From contig NZ_CP133472.1 of assembly GCF_031191545.1 (NCBI RefSeq), positions 434,001-498,000 of the forward strand: 64,000 nt of DNA. The letters are read 5' to 3'. The position numbers and the translations under genes were made by a program. The notes under the pieces were generated by a model. That model did not search any database, was not told the DNA's origin, and saw only the letters and a program-made list of their open reading frames with translations. This DNA is from Schaalia odontolytica (lineage in GTDB: Bacteria > Actinomycetota > Actinomycetes > Actinomycetales > Actinomycetaceae). This document shows positions 47,900 to 56,296 of this stretch, in pieces (the stretch's first letter is position 1; each line of letters opens with the position of its first letter).

Positions 47900-49091
47900 T
47901 CGCACCCACCGTCCCGTCAAGGTCGGGATCTTCATGGAGTTTTTCCTGCCCTACCTGGGTGGAATCGAACGCTACCAGGATCGCCTGAGCGAGCAGCTGC
48001 GCGAGCTGGGCTATGACATCTTCATCGTCACATCCCTGCACGACGAGTCGCTGCCTCGTTTCGAGGAGAGGGATGGTCTTCGCATCTACCGCCTGCCGAC
48101 CAAGGGACTGTTCAAACAGCGCTACCCGTTCTTTAAGCGAGACGAACGTTTCAAAGAGACGATGGCGGCGGTCGCGGCCGAGAACGCAGACTTTTATATC
48201 GTCAATACGCGTTTCCACCTGACGAGCCTACTCGGCGCGCGCCTGGCGCATCGCCTGGGGCGGCCGGTAGCGCTCATTGAGCACGGGACCGCGCACATGA
48301 GCGTCGGAAACCCGGTGTTGGATTTTTTCGGCGGCATCTACGAACACGGCCTCACCCACTTCGTGAAGAAGCACGTGACTTCCTACTACGGGGTGTCGCG
48401 CAACTGCAACAAGTGGCTGCGCCATTTCGGGATCGAGGCCTCTGGCGTCTGGTACAACGCGGTGACTCCAGAGGACACGGCAGTGGCGGACGAGCGCTAC
48501 GAGCGCGAGTGGCCGCGCGGCGGTTCCGACTCCGAGATCGTTATCTCCTACGCGGGTCGCCTCATTGCCGAAAAAGGCATCGTCGCGCTACTGGACGCGT
48601 TTGCGCTCCTCCGCGCCGAACTTCCAGATGTTGCGTTGCGTCTGGCCGTGGCGGGTTCTGGCCCTATCGAGGAGGAGCTGCACGAGCGCTACGGTTCGGA
48701 TCCAGCGGTGTCTTTCTTGGGGAAACTGGATTTTTCTGCGGTCATGAGCCTGTACCACCGCTCGGACATATTCGTCTACCCATCAATGTATCCAGAAGGC
48801 TTACCGACTTCGATTCTCGAAGCTGCTTTAGGAGATTGCGCGATCGTGGCCACGCCGCGCGGCGGGACCGAAGAGGTCATCACCTCCCCCGCTCTGGGCT
48901 GGATTGTCGACGGGCGCACGTCCGCCGAGCTGACACAGGCCCTCGTCCCCGCGTTGCGTGAGGCGGTAACCGATCCGCTCCGTCGTGCGTCGTGCGCGGC
49001 AGCTGTGGGGGCTCGCGTACGTGAGCACTTCACGTGGGCGTCGGTGGCCCGCGAGGTCGCATCCGTCATCGACGAGGCCGTGGCTCGCTAA
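47892..49091 (+). CDS. Glycosyltransferase family 4 of the lic operon
   Basis: The 399-residue GT-B protein has VGIFMEFFLPYLGGIERYQDRL, ISYAGRLIAEKGI and FVYPSMYPEGLPTSILEAAL, giving the E-x7-E donor motif. GGTEEVI and an FTWASVAREVA end follow. The ATG at 47892 has CGGAG seven bases before it and overlaps the flippase stop. The upstream open frame is not used. It is the last gene of the lic run; a role in building the glycan that receives phosphocholine is inferred from position. Confidence 0.9.
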   Translation: MTDRTHRPVKVGIFMEFFLPYLGGIERYQDRLSEQLRELGYDIFIVTSLHDESLPRFEERDGLRIYRLPTKGLFKQRYPFFKRDERFKETMAAVAAENADFYIVNTRFHLTSLLGARLAHRLGRPVALIEHGTAHMSVGNPVLDFFGGIYEHGLTHFVKKHVTSYYGVSRNCNKWLRHFGIEASGVWYNAVTPEDTAVADERYEREWPRGGSDSEIVISYAGRLIAEKGIVALLDAFALLRAELPDVALRLAVAGSGPIEEELHERYGSDPAVSFLGKLDFSAVMSLYHRSDIFVYPSMYPEGLPTSILEAALGDCAIVATPRGGTEEVITSPALGWIVDGRTSAELTQALVPALREAVTDPLRRASCAAAVGARVREHFTWASVAREVASVIDEAVAR

Positions 49092-49366
49092 GTATCCGCA
49101 GCTGCTCGCACCCAGTAGCCCACCCGGGGCTGCCATGCGCGTCCAGCGTGTTTCATAGCGTGACCTCACAGCCCGCTCACCGCCCGCGCCGCGAACGCAC
49201 GTCTTGTCACCCGTGGCTGCTCTGTACACCGGTCGCGGCTAGTACCACCCGACCCCACCGCCAGACCTCCGAGCGGCGCGAGGCCCGCCCGCCCGCTCGC
49301 CGCCCGCGCCGCGAGCTTCGCTCGGCGCGTCGTCTCGAAGCCCGGCCAGGCCCCGCAGGCCTCGCG

Positions 49367-49585
49367 CCACCCACCAGTCGGGCGGCCACTCACCCCTGGC
49401 CCTGCCGCCACCCACCGGCGCCACAGCCACCTCCAGCCCGCAGGACTGACGCCCATCCAATCGGACAACAATGGGGGTTTTGCAGCATTAGGAACTCACT
49501 GCCGGCGTGTCGCCGGCGTGTCGGGGTTCTAATGGTGCCATTCCCCCACGGCATGTCCGCTGGGCGGGACCGACAGCGCTCACGC
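49367..49585. repeat. 219-bp direct repeat, copy 1
   Basis: About 98% identical to 49814-50032: I count four mismatches by eye, with a constant offset of 447 bp. It contains the tandem CCGGCGTGTCG pair within a near-complementary ATTAGGAAC / GTTCTAAT stem, then GGTGCCATTCCCCCA. Confidence 0.92.
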
Positions 49586-49646
49586 TCATCAGGTCAACCA
49601 CGGAAACCACGTTTTCCCACGTAACGAAGCCATGACGACCATGTGC

Positions 49647-49743
49647 GGATAGGTTATCGCAACGCGGATAGGTTACTTCAATGCGGATAGGTTAATGACC
49701 TATCCGCATGCGCCTAACCTATCCACAACGTCACAACCTATCC
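49647..49743. repeat. Symmetric array of six GGATAGGT octamers, 19-bp period
   Basis: Forward copies start at 49647, 49666 and 49685. Inverted copies (ACCTATCC) start at 49698, 49717 and 49736. Each half has an exact 19-bp period, and all three pairs share one centre at 49695. The central pair forms an 11-bp perfect inverted repeat (TGCGGATAGGT / ACCTATCCGCA) with a TAATG spacer. The spacers between outer copies are not complementary. Confidence 0.95.
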
Positions 49744-49813
49744 ACATCCAGCACGATCGCCCCATCGCCCCCGGCACACAGGGCAGCCACGGCCGTACCA
49801 CGACTGCCTCACA

Positions 49814-50032
49814 CCACCCACCAGTCGGGCGGCCACTCACCCCTGGCCCTGCCGCCACCCACCTGTGCCACAGCCACCTCCAGCCCGCAGGACTGACGCC
49901 CATCCAATCGGACAACAATGGGGGTTTTGCAGCATTAGGAACTCACTGCCGGCGTGTCGCCGGCGTGTCGGGGTTCTAATGGTGCCATTCCCCCAAGGAA
50001 TGTCCGCTGGGCGGGACCGACAGCGCTCACGC
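49814..50032. repeat. 219-bp direct repeat, copy 2
   Basis: Second copy of the repeat at 49367-49585. The two differences I see near each end are GGC versus TGT and CACGGCA versus CAAGGAA. It lies between the octamer array and the iolT-like gene's 3' end. Confidence 0.92.
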
Positions 50033-50130
50033 ACGCCCCGCCACAACCAACCGGCGGGCGAGTTGAGCGGGATGCTTCCCTGTTGCGGTGTCATCATCGC
50101 CCTTCCTATCCGTTCAACAAACAGGTGTAC

Positions 50131-50154
50131 CCGGTGGGACGGCCTCCCCACCGG
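50131..50154 (-). terminator. Terminator of the iol transporter gene
   Basis: CCGGTGGG / CCCACCGG arms (8 bp) have an 8-nt loop, and imperfect GTGT/ACAC pairing outside. It lies 26 bp past the stop of the transporter. The minus strand continues CACCTGTTTGTTG, moderately U-rich. Confidence 0.55.
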
Positions 50155-50179
50155 ACACACGGACGTGGACTTTTCGTTC

Positions 50180-51796
50180 TCAGGAGTAGTCCTTCTGGAA
50201 CTTCAGCTCCAGCTCCTCCAGCGAGTGGAACTTCGTCTCGGGGACGACCTTCCAGTAGAAGAGGAAGGACAGGAAGTTGATGGCCGCGAAGATCGCGTAC
50301 GTGCCGGCGCCACCGACGGTCGCCATGAGCGGCGGGAAGATGACGGACACGAGGGCGTTGGCGAGCCACAGCGTGCCAACCGCGATGCCGAGGGCGGTGC
50401 CACGGATGGCGGCCGGGTAGATCTCGGAGACGAGAACCCAGGTCACGGTGCCGGACTGCTTGATGAACACGAAGAGGCAGACGATGCCGAGAACCAGCCA
50501 CGGGGCGAAGTTCGGGGCACCGGAGATGTTGCCGTCAGCATCCAGGTAGGGGCTGATGAAGACCGCGAACACGGCGGAGAGGGCGGCCAGGGAGATCGTG
50601 ATGCCGAGCTCCTGGTACATGCCGACGTGACGGCGGGCGAAGCGGGCGACGAGCCACAGGCCCACGGCGGAGCCGATCGCGGAGATACCGCCGGATACGA
50701 CGTTGAGGGTAATGGCGTCTTCCATGGGAACGCCCGCGGCGTTGAGGATCTTCGGCGTGTAGTACATGGCCGTGTTGATGCCGGTCAGCTGGTCGGCGAT
50801 ACCCAGGACGATTCCGATGTAGAGCAGCTTGCGGGCCCACTTGACCTTGAGGATCTGGGACAGCGACCACTTCTCCTGCTTGGACTCGGCGCGCTGGACC
50901 TCGAGCATCTCGTTGAGCTCGCCCGCGACGTCGTCCTTCTTCTCGTCACGAACGCGCTTGAGGGAGCCGACGGCCTCGACGATGCGCAGGTTGGCGGCGT
51001 ACCAGCGGGAGGACTCGGGCATCATGCGGATACCGATCCACAGGGCGATGGCGGGCAGAGAGCACAGGATGAGCATGTAGCGCCAGGTGAGGCCGTTACC
51101 AGCGCCGGAGACCTCGGCGATGTTGACGGCGGCCTGGACGGTCTCCCAGGCGACCGAGGAACCAGCATGGCCGAGCACGTTGCCAGAGGCATCGACGGCG
51201 TCGCCGGTCAGCGTGACGGTGGGGCCGCCCTGCAGGCGGGCGATGACGGCGTTCATGGAGAAGGCCATGAACTGGCCGAAAACGATCATCATCTGGTCGG
51301 TTGCGACGAGGACGCCGCGCAGTCGCTTGGGCGCGGTCTCTCCGAGGAAGACGGGAACCGTCGCGGAGGCACCACCAACGGCGAAGCCGAGGATGATGCG
51401 CGCCAGGTAGAGAACCCAGATGTTCGGGGCGATCGCACATCCGATGGCGCCGAAGAGGAAGACGATGGCCAGCAGGGTGATGTTGTGGCGACGACCAAAG
51501 CGGTCGGAGAGGCGACCACCGAAGAATGCGCCGGCGGCGGCACCGATGCACAGCAGGCCTCCGACCCAGCCTTCTTCGAAGGTGGTCATGTGCAGTCCGC
51601 CAGCATTGCCGGGCATGTACATGTAGGGCAGAGCGCCCGCGATCACGCCGGTGTCGTAGCCGAAGAGAAGCGAGCCTAGCGTCGCAACGGCAGCGATGGC
51701 ACCCAGGGAGCGCTTCTTGCCGGAGGCCGGAGTACTCGCGACGAGGTCACGCACCCTATCGGGCGTGTAATCGTCAATCGTTGGAACGTTTGACAT
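50180..51796 (-). CDS. MFS sugar-porter, probable myo-inositol transporter (IolT-like)
   Basis: The 538-residue sugar-porter family protein has 12 membrane segments. Marks are GSLLFGYDTGVIAGAL (TM1), GGRLSDRFGRR (loop 2-3), PVFLGETAPKRLRG, PESSRWY and GITGIN-like QLTGINTAMYY (TM7). An insertion of about 45 residues lies between TM5 and TM6. The ATG has AGGAG seven or so bases upstream. Position with iolA, D, B, C, G and E, and an iol-type palindrome upstream at 52032-52045, support myo-inositol as substrate. Substrate specificity itself cannot be read from sequence. Confidence 0.88.
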   Translation of the reverse strand: MSNVPTIDDYTPDRVRDLVASTPASGKKRSLGAIAAVATLGSLLFGYDTGVIAGALPYMYMPGNAGGLHMTTFEEGWVGGLLCIGAAAGAFFGGRLSDRFGRRHNITLLAIVFLFGAIGCAIAPNIWVLYLARIILGFAVGGASATVPVFLGETAPKRLRGVLVATDQMMIVFGQFMAFSMNAVIARLQGGPTVTLTGDAVDASGNVLGHAGSSVAWETVQAAVNIAEVSGAGNGLTWRYMLILCSLPAIALWIGIRMMPESSRWYAANLRIVEAVGSLKRVRDEKKDDVAGELNEMLEVQRAESKQEKWSLSQILKVKWARKLLYIGIVLGIADQLTGINTAMYYTPKILNAAGVPMEDAITLNVVSGGISAIGSAVGLWLVARFARRHVGMYQELGITISLAALSAVFAVFISPYLDADGNISGAPNFAPWLVLGIVCLFVFIKQSGTVTWVLVSEIYPAAIRGTALGIAVGTLWLANALVSVIFPPLMATVGGAGTYAIFAAINFLSFLFYWKVVPETKFHSLEELELKFQKDYS

Positions 51797-52031
51797 GTGA
51801 TTCTCCTATTGCTTCTTCGTTGGAGCTGTGCGGATGAAGGGCGCTTCACCCTCGGTCGGCCTGGCGGCAGATCAAGTTCCAATCTCGAACCGAGAATATC
51901 TCGATCACGATCATGGAAGCGTTGGGATCTCGACGTTGAATGTTTGACAGCATCGTCCTTGCGTACCGACGGGCCGGGCGCTCCTCGACTATCCCCTTTC
52001 GACAGTCGTCAAACACTCAGCATGTCTCAGA

Positions 52032-52045
52032 TTTGACCATACAAA
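52032..52045. promoter_or_regulatory. iol-regulon palindrome upstream of the transporter
   Basis: TTTGACCATACAAA, one of five related 14-mers found upstream of iol transcription units (consensus TTTGTCC-NN-ACAAA approximately). Probable GntR-family operator. Confidence 0.6.
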
Positions 52046-52152
52046 CACTCAATCGAACATCGAAACTATGCTGACTCACTTAGAGTCACGCGATTTGTAG
52101 CTCATTTGAAGCCGCCTACTTAAATACCTTTATTCTAACGAAGCTACATGAA

Positions 52153-52187
52153 GAGGAGGGGTGGACGCAGCGCGCCCACCCCTCCTC
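52153..52187 (-). terminator. Terminator of iolA
   Basis: A perfect 12-bp stem (GAGGAGGGGTGG / CCACCCCTCCTC) has an 11-nt loop, 15 bp past the iolA stop. The minus strand continues TTCATGTAGCTT. Confidence 0.75.
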
Positions 52188-52202
52188 GGAACTTTGTCAA
52201 GC

Positions 52203-53705
52203 TCAGGCGTTCGTCGGGAAGTTCATGCCGACGTAGCCCACCTTCTCGCCACGCTTGGGCCAGCGGGTCGTGACAACCTTGGCCTTCGTGTAGAAGCGCA
52301 CACCCTCGGGACCGTGGATGTGAGTGTCACCCAGCAGCGACTCCTTCCAGCCACCGAAGGAGTAGTAGGCGACCGGGACCGGGATCGGCACGTTGACGCC
52401 GACCATACCGGCCTCGACGTCAACAACAAAGTGGCGGGCGGTGTCGCCGTCGGAGGTGAAGATCGCGGAGCCGTTGCCAAACTCGGAGGAGTTGACGATC
52501 TCAATGGCCTCCTCATAGGTGTCGGCATGCACGACCACGAGGACCGGGCCGAAGACCTCTTCGCAATACACGCTCAGGTCGCGGTCCACATTGTCGATAA
52601 TCGTGGGGGCCAGCCAGAAGCCGTCCGCATATTCCTCGCCCTCGGGGCAGTAGCCACGACCATCCAGCACGATGTTCGCACCCTTGGCCTCGGCCTCGTC
52701 GATCCACTTGGTGATGCGCTCCTGAGAGGAACGGGTAATGACCGGCCCCATCTCGGAGGCAGGGTCGGTGCCGGGGCCAACGACGATCTTCTCGGCGCGA
52801 GCCTTGATCGCGGGAACCAGCTTCTCCTCGACGCCGCCGACGGCGACGATGACGGGCAGAGCCATGCAGCGCTGGCCGGCCGCGCCAAACGCACCGGCGC
52901 TGATGTGCTGCGCGGCAAACTCAACATCCGCGTCGGGCATGACGATCGCGTGGTTGTTCGCGCCGCCCAGGGCCTGGACGCGCTTGCCGTGGGCCACGCC
53001 CGTGTCCTGCACGATGTGAGCGACCGGGGTGGAGCCGACAAAGGAGATGGCATCGATACCGGGGTGAGTGAGGATGTCGGTGACCAGGGTGCGGTCGCCG
53101 GCGATGACGTTGAACAGGCCGTCGGGCAGACCGGCCTCCTTGTAGAGACGGGCTATGATCAGCGAGGCAGAGGGGACGACCGAGGCAACCTTGAGAACGA
53201 AAGCGTTACCGGTGGCCAGGGCGACCGGATGCATCCACATGGGGACCATCGCCGGGAAGTTGAAGGGGCAGATACCAGCGACGACGCCGACGGGCTGTCG
53301 CAGGGTGTGCACGTCCACGCCGGTCGAGGCCTGGTCGGTGAACTCACCCTTGAGGGCAGCGTTGATGCCGCAGACAAAATCGATAGTCTCGCGACCGCGG
53401 GCGATCTCGCCGAGGGCGTCGCCGTGGGTCTTGCCACCCTCACGGACAATGGCGTCGGCGATCTCATCCTGATGCTCGATGACGAGCTGACGGAACTTGA
53501 ACATGATGTCCACGCGCTTGGCCAGGGCGGTGCGACCCCATTCCTTCTGTGCATTGCGGGCGATCTCGACGACGTGGTCGAGGCAATGCTTGTCGGCCAG
53601 CGCCAGCTGGTCGACGACCTTGCCGGTGGCGGGATTCTCGACGCCGATAGTCTTCTCGCAGTGAGCGACATACTCTTCGCCGTTGACCCACATGTTGATT
53701 GTCAT
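52203..53705 (-). CDS. iolA: Methylmalonate-semialdehyde dehydrogenase (acylating)
   Basis: The 500-residue aldehyde dehydrogenase has the MMSDH pattern: GICPFNFPAMVPMWMHP near residue 145, FVGSTPVAHIV, and the catalytic Cys280 in AGQRCMALPV. It converts malonic or methylmalonic semialdehyde plus CoA to acetyl- or propionyl-CoA, the last step of inositol breakdown (and of valine breakdown). The ATG at 53705 has GAAAGG upstream and starts MTINMWVNGEE. The frame extends 22 codons more but the family begins here. An iol palindrome lies upstream. Confidence 0.93.
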   Translation of the reverse strand: MTINMWVNGEEYVAHCEKTIGVENPATGKVVDQLALADKHCLDHVVEIARNAQKEWGRTALAKRVDIMFKFRQLVIEHQDEIADAIVREGGKTHGDALGEIARGRETIDFVCGINAALKGEFTDQASTGVDVHTLRQPVGVVAGICPFNFPAMVPMWMHPVALATGNAFVLKVASVVPSASLIIARLYKEAGLPDGLFNVIAGDRTLVTDILTHPGIDAISFVGSTPVAHIVQDTGVAHGKRVQALGGANNHAIVMPDADVEFAAQHISAGAFGAAGQRCMALPVIVAVGGVEEKLVPAIKARAEKIVVGPGTDPASEMGPVITRSSQERITKWIDEAEAKGANIVLDGRGYCPEGEEYADGFWLAPTIIDNVDRDLSVYCEEVFGPVLVVVHADTYEEAIEIVNSSEFGNGSAIFTSDGDTARHFVVDVEAGMVGVNVPIPVPVAYYSFGGWKESLLGDTHIHGPEGVRFYTKAKVVTTRWPKRGEKVGYVGMNFPTNA

Positions 53706-53749
53706 TGATTTACCTTTCTTCCCATTCATCCACGAATGGCGGAACAACT

Positions 53750-53763
53750 TTGTTCGGACAAAT
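53750..53763. promoter_or_regulatory. iol-regulon palindrome upstream of iolA
   Basis: TTTGTTCGGACAAA, 45 bp before the iolA ATG. Same symmetry as the other iol palindromes. Confidence 0.65.
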
Positions 53764-53895
53764 GGTAGCACGCGGGTAGGACCAATGTCGCGACAGACGC
53801 CCTAGCAGCGCACGGAGGAGCGCATTTGTCCCGACTATTGGACACCCGCGCCCGCCTGCTGGTGCCCCCAACACCGGCCTCGTCCCTGTTCTCCA

Positions 53896-53956
53896 CATCC
53901 GAGCCTCGCCACGCAATCCTCATCCGAGCCTCGCCACGCACTCCTCATCCGAGCCT
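53896..53956. repeat. 25-bp tandem repeat
   Basis: CATCCGAGCC begins at 53896, 53921 and 53946. The first two units are near-identical (CATCCGAGCCTCGCCACGCA...). The third is partial and diverges after CATCCGAGCCT. Confidence 0.85.
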
Positions 53957-53972
53957 GGCCCGCGCACGCACA

Positions 53973-54090
53973 CCCCTTAACACGCACGCAAACCCCTTAA
54001 CACGCACGTGGGCAGGCCCGCCCACGTGCAGATCATCGGGTTAGCGTGCGGAACAAGGGGTTAACGCTCCACCTATCGGGTTAGCGTGCG
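53973..54090. repeat. 20-bp-period TTAACACGCACG / GGGTTAGCGTGCG array
   Basis: Left half: CCCCTTAACACGCACG starts at 53973 and 53993. Right half: GGGTTA starts at 54038, 54058 and 54078, the first and third followed by GCGTGCG. Both halves have an exact 20-bp period. Between them lies a perfect 10-bp hairpin (54004-54029, GCACGTGGGC / GCCCACGTGC). It is not fully symmetric, unlike the array at 49647. Confidence 0.85.
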
Positions 54091-54318
54091 CACGCGGACA
54101 GGCAGTCGCATCCACACATACTCACACACACCAGCACACAGCCACACCTGCACACACCAGCACACGCACCCACGCAAGCCGGACCCATACGGCCACCATG
54201 CGTCGCCACGGCCGTTGCCCCCAAGGCACGGGACACCCCACCCACACGGACCCCGCCCACACGGACCTCACCCGCGCAGACAAGACTCTACGCGGCTGAC
54301 GCTCACGCGAACAGAAAC

Positions 54319-54350
54319 GGGGTGACCCCGGATTTCTCCGGGGTCACCCC
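54319..54350 (-). terminator. Terminator of iolD
   Basis: A perfect 13-bp stem (GGGGTGACCCCGG / CCGGGGTCACCCC) has a 6-nt loop, 16 bp past the iolD stop. The minus strand continues GTTTCTGTTCG, a U-rich tail. Confidence 0.85.
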
Positions 54351-54366
54351 TCACGAACCACGCGCG

Positions 54367-56274
54367 TCACAGGTAGTGGCGCTGCGGCTTGCGATCGTTC
54401 TGGTAGTCCTCGTAGGCGCGCTGCGTGGACTCGAGCACGGACACCTCCGAGATCGCCACGTCCCACCAGGAGGATCCGGGCGGGTTGGGGCCCATCAGGT
54501 CGGTCTCAATGTGGATCATGGTCGCACGATCGGAGGCGGCGGCCGTCTTGTAGGCCTCCTTGAACTCCTCGATCGTGTGGACCTCGAGCACGTCAATGCC
54601 CCACGAGCGGGCGTTCGCAGCGATATCCACGCCCGCGATTGTGTCCGTATCCTCCAGGTGCGAACCCTGCCCGCGCTGGCGGTACTTCGTGCCGAAGCGC
54701 TGGGAGCCGCGCGACTCGGACAGGGCGCCGATCGAGGCGAAGCCGTAGTTCTGCAGCAGGACGTAGATGACCTTGATGCCCTCCTGGGCGACCGTGGCCA
54801 GCTCCATCGGAAGCATCTGATAGGTGCCATCGCCGACGATCGAAACGACCTCGGACTGTGGACGCGCCAGCTTGACGCCCATCGCGGCCGGAACCTCGTA
54901 GCCCATGCAGGAGAAGGCGTATTCGACGTGGTACTGGACGGGGGTCTTCGCCTGCCACAGGGCCTGTAGGTCGCCGGGCATCGAGCCGGCGGCGTTGATG
55001 ACCACGTCCTCGTCACCCATGAGCTCATTGAGCGCGCCGAACACCTCGGTCTGGGCGGGCAGCGGCGCGTTGCCCACGTGGTAGCACTGCTCAACCTTGG
55101 CGGCCCATGCCTCACGCTCGGCGGCGATCTCGGCGGTGTAGGACTCGTCAACGCGGTAGTCGGCCAGCTCCTCGGTCAGTGCCGCGAGTGCCTCGCGGGC
55201 GTCGGCCACGACCATCTCCGCGCTCTGCTTGGCAGCGTCGAAGGGCGTGATGTTGATGTTGACGAAGGAGACGTCGGGGTTCTTGAACTGCGTCTTCGAG
55301 GCCGTCGTAAAGTCGGAGTAGCGCGTGCCCACGCCAATGATCAGGTCGGCCTTATCGGCCAGGTGATTACCCGAGTCGCCGCCGGTCGAACCGACACCGC
55401 CCACGGAGCAGGGGTGGTCGCAGTTGATGGCACCCTTACCGGCCTGCGTGTCGGCGACCGGGATGCCGGTCGCGGCCGCGAACGCACGCAGTTCCTCCGA
55501 GGCCTCGGAGTAGATGACACCTCCGCCGGCGATGATGAGGGGACGCTTGGCGTCGCGGATCTTGGCGACCGCACGCTCAATGGCGGCGCGCTCGGCCGGG
55601 GGACGGCGCACGTGCCACACGCGCTTGGAGAAGAACTCGACCGGCCAATCGTAGGCCTCGGCCTGGACGTCCTGGGGCAGAGCGATCGTCACAGCACCGG
55701 TCTCGGCCGGGTCGGTCAGGACGCGCATGCCGCTCAGCAGCGAGGGGATCAGCTGCTCGGGGCGGTTGATACGGTCGAAGAAACGCGACACGGGACGGAA
55801 CGCGTCATTGACGGTGACGTCAAGCGAGGTCGGATCCTCGAGCTGCTGGAGGACCGGGTCCGGGATGCGGGTCGCGAACTGGTCGGAGGGGAAGATGAGG
55901 ACGGGCAGGCGGTTGGTCGTCGCCGTCGCGGCGCCGGTCACCATGTTCAGCGAGCCCGGCCCGATCGACGCGGTCGTCATCCAGGTCTGCAGGCGGTTTG
56001 TCGTCTTGGCGAAGGCCGCGGCCGCGTGAATGGCGCCCTGCTCGTTTCGGGGCATGATGTAGGGCATCGGGTTCTCGCCCTCGGCAGGGGCGATCTCGTT
56101 TTGTAGCAGCGCCTGTCCGATGCCGGCGACGTTGCCGTGTCCGAAGATGCCGAAGGCACCAGCAATCAGGCGGTGTTCGACGCCGTCGCGCTCGGTGTAC
56201 TGGTTGGACAGGAATCGGATGATCGCCTGCGCGACCGTCAGGCGCACGGTTCCCTTGTAGGCTTCTTTGCTCAT
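54367..56274 (-). CDS. iolD: 3D-(3,5/4)-trihydroxycyclohexane-1,2-dione hydrolase
   Basis: The 635-residue thiamine-diphosphate enzyme has the three-domain layout of the acetolactate synthase family. The N-terminal Pyr domain has IFGHGNVAGIGQAL and GPGSLNMVTGAA. A central domain follows. The C-terminal PP domain has the GDGT motif (SIVGDGTYQMLPMEL) and LLQNYGFASIGALSESRGSQRFGT, specific to IolD. It opens the inositol-derived ring to 5-deoxyglucuronate. The ATG has AAAGGA upstream. It follows iolB by 22 bp, so iolC-iolB-iolD form one minus-strand operon. Confidence 0.95.
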   Translation of the reverse strand: MSKEAYKGTVRLTVAQAIIRFLSNQYTERDGVEHRLIAGAFGIFGHGNVAGIGQALLQNEIAPAEGENPMPYIMPRNEQGAIHAAAAFAKTTNRLQTWMTTASIGPGSLNMVTGAATATTNRLPVLIFPSDQFATRIPDPVLQQLEDPTSLDVTVNDAFRPVSRFFDRINRPEQLIPSLLSGMRVLTDPAETGAVTIALPQDVQAEAYDWPVEFFSKRVWHVRRPPAERAAIERAVAKIRDAKRPLIIAGGGVIYSEASEELRAFAAATGIPVADTQAGKGAINCDHPCSVGGVGSTGGDSGNHLADKADLIIGVGTRYSDFTTASKTQFKNPDVSFVNINITPFDAAKQSAEMVVADAREALAALTEELADYRVDESYTAEIAAEREAWAAKVEQCYHVGNAPLPAQTEVFGALNELMGDEDVVINAAGSMPGDLQALWQAKTPVQYHVEYAFSCMGYEVPAAMGVKLARPQSEVVSIVGDGTYQMLPMELATVAQEGIKVIYVLLQNYGFASIGALSESRGSQRFGTKYRQRGQGSHLEDTDTIAGVDIAANARSWGIDVLEVHTIEEFKEAYKTAAASDRATMIHIETDLMGPNPPGSSWWDVAISEVSVLESTQRAYEDYQNDRKPQRHYL

Positions 56275-56296
56275 GGGTGGTCCTTTCGGGGCTGCC

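Larger units (their letters stand above)
49092..50179. other. Gene-free intergenic island with repeats
   Basis: This 1.09-kb stretch lies between the lic GT4 and the iol transporter. No supported coding gene is visible. It holds two related GC-rich segments near 49172-49200 and 49288-49320, two 219-bp direct repeats, the 97-bp symmetric octamer array between them, and a hairpin near 50131-50154. No transposase or integrase remnant was recognised. Confidence 0.8.
51797..52202. other. Intergenic region upstream of the transporter and downstream of iolA
   Basis: This 406-bp stretch contains the iolA terminator hairpin (52153-52187) and the iol palindrome (52032-52045). An A/T-rich part lies near 52020-52140. 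On the minus strand TTGACG lies about 35 bp past the palindrome with a poor TAGTCG 15 bp later. I see no gene. Confidence 0.7.
53706..54366. other. Intergenic region between iolA and iolD with several repeats
   Basis: This 661-bp stretch has no supported gene. It contains the iol palindrome (53750-53763), a 25-bp tandem repeat (53896-53956) and a 20-bp-period TTAA/GGTTA array with a central hairpin (53973-54090). A CA-rich tract with two copies of CACACACCAGCACAC (54125 and 54151) and the iolD terminator follow. Confidence 0.8.

Noticed and set aside
49647-49743. Possible CRISPR-like array
   Set aside because: Units are 8-12 bp with 11-bp spacers and half are inverted; no cas genes nearby.
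49166-49918. Trp-rich minus-strand peptides (MLSDWMGVSPAGW...) open in both 219-bp copies
   Set aside because: Open in both copies because the DNA is duplicated. No Shine-Dalgarno, no family resemblance, and the frames diverge after the repeat ends.
49367-50032. Insertion sequence or composite transposon
   Set aside because: No transposase frame, no terminal inverted repeats on the 219-bp units and no clear target duplication. Kept only as a repeat.
54110-54175. CA-rich tract as a coding region for a Thr/His-rich peptide
   Set aside because: Simple-sequence DNA without a ribosome-binding site or protein-like composition.
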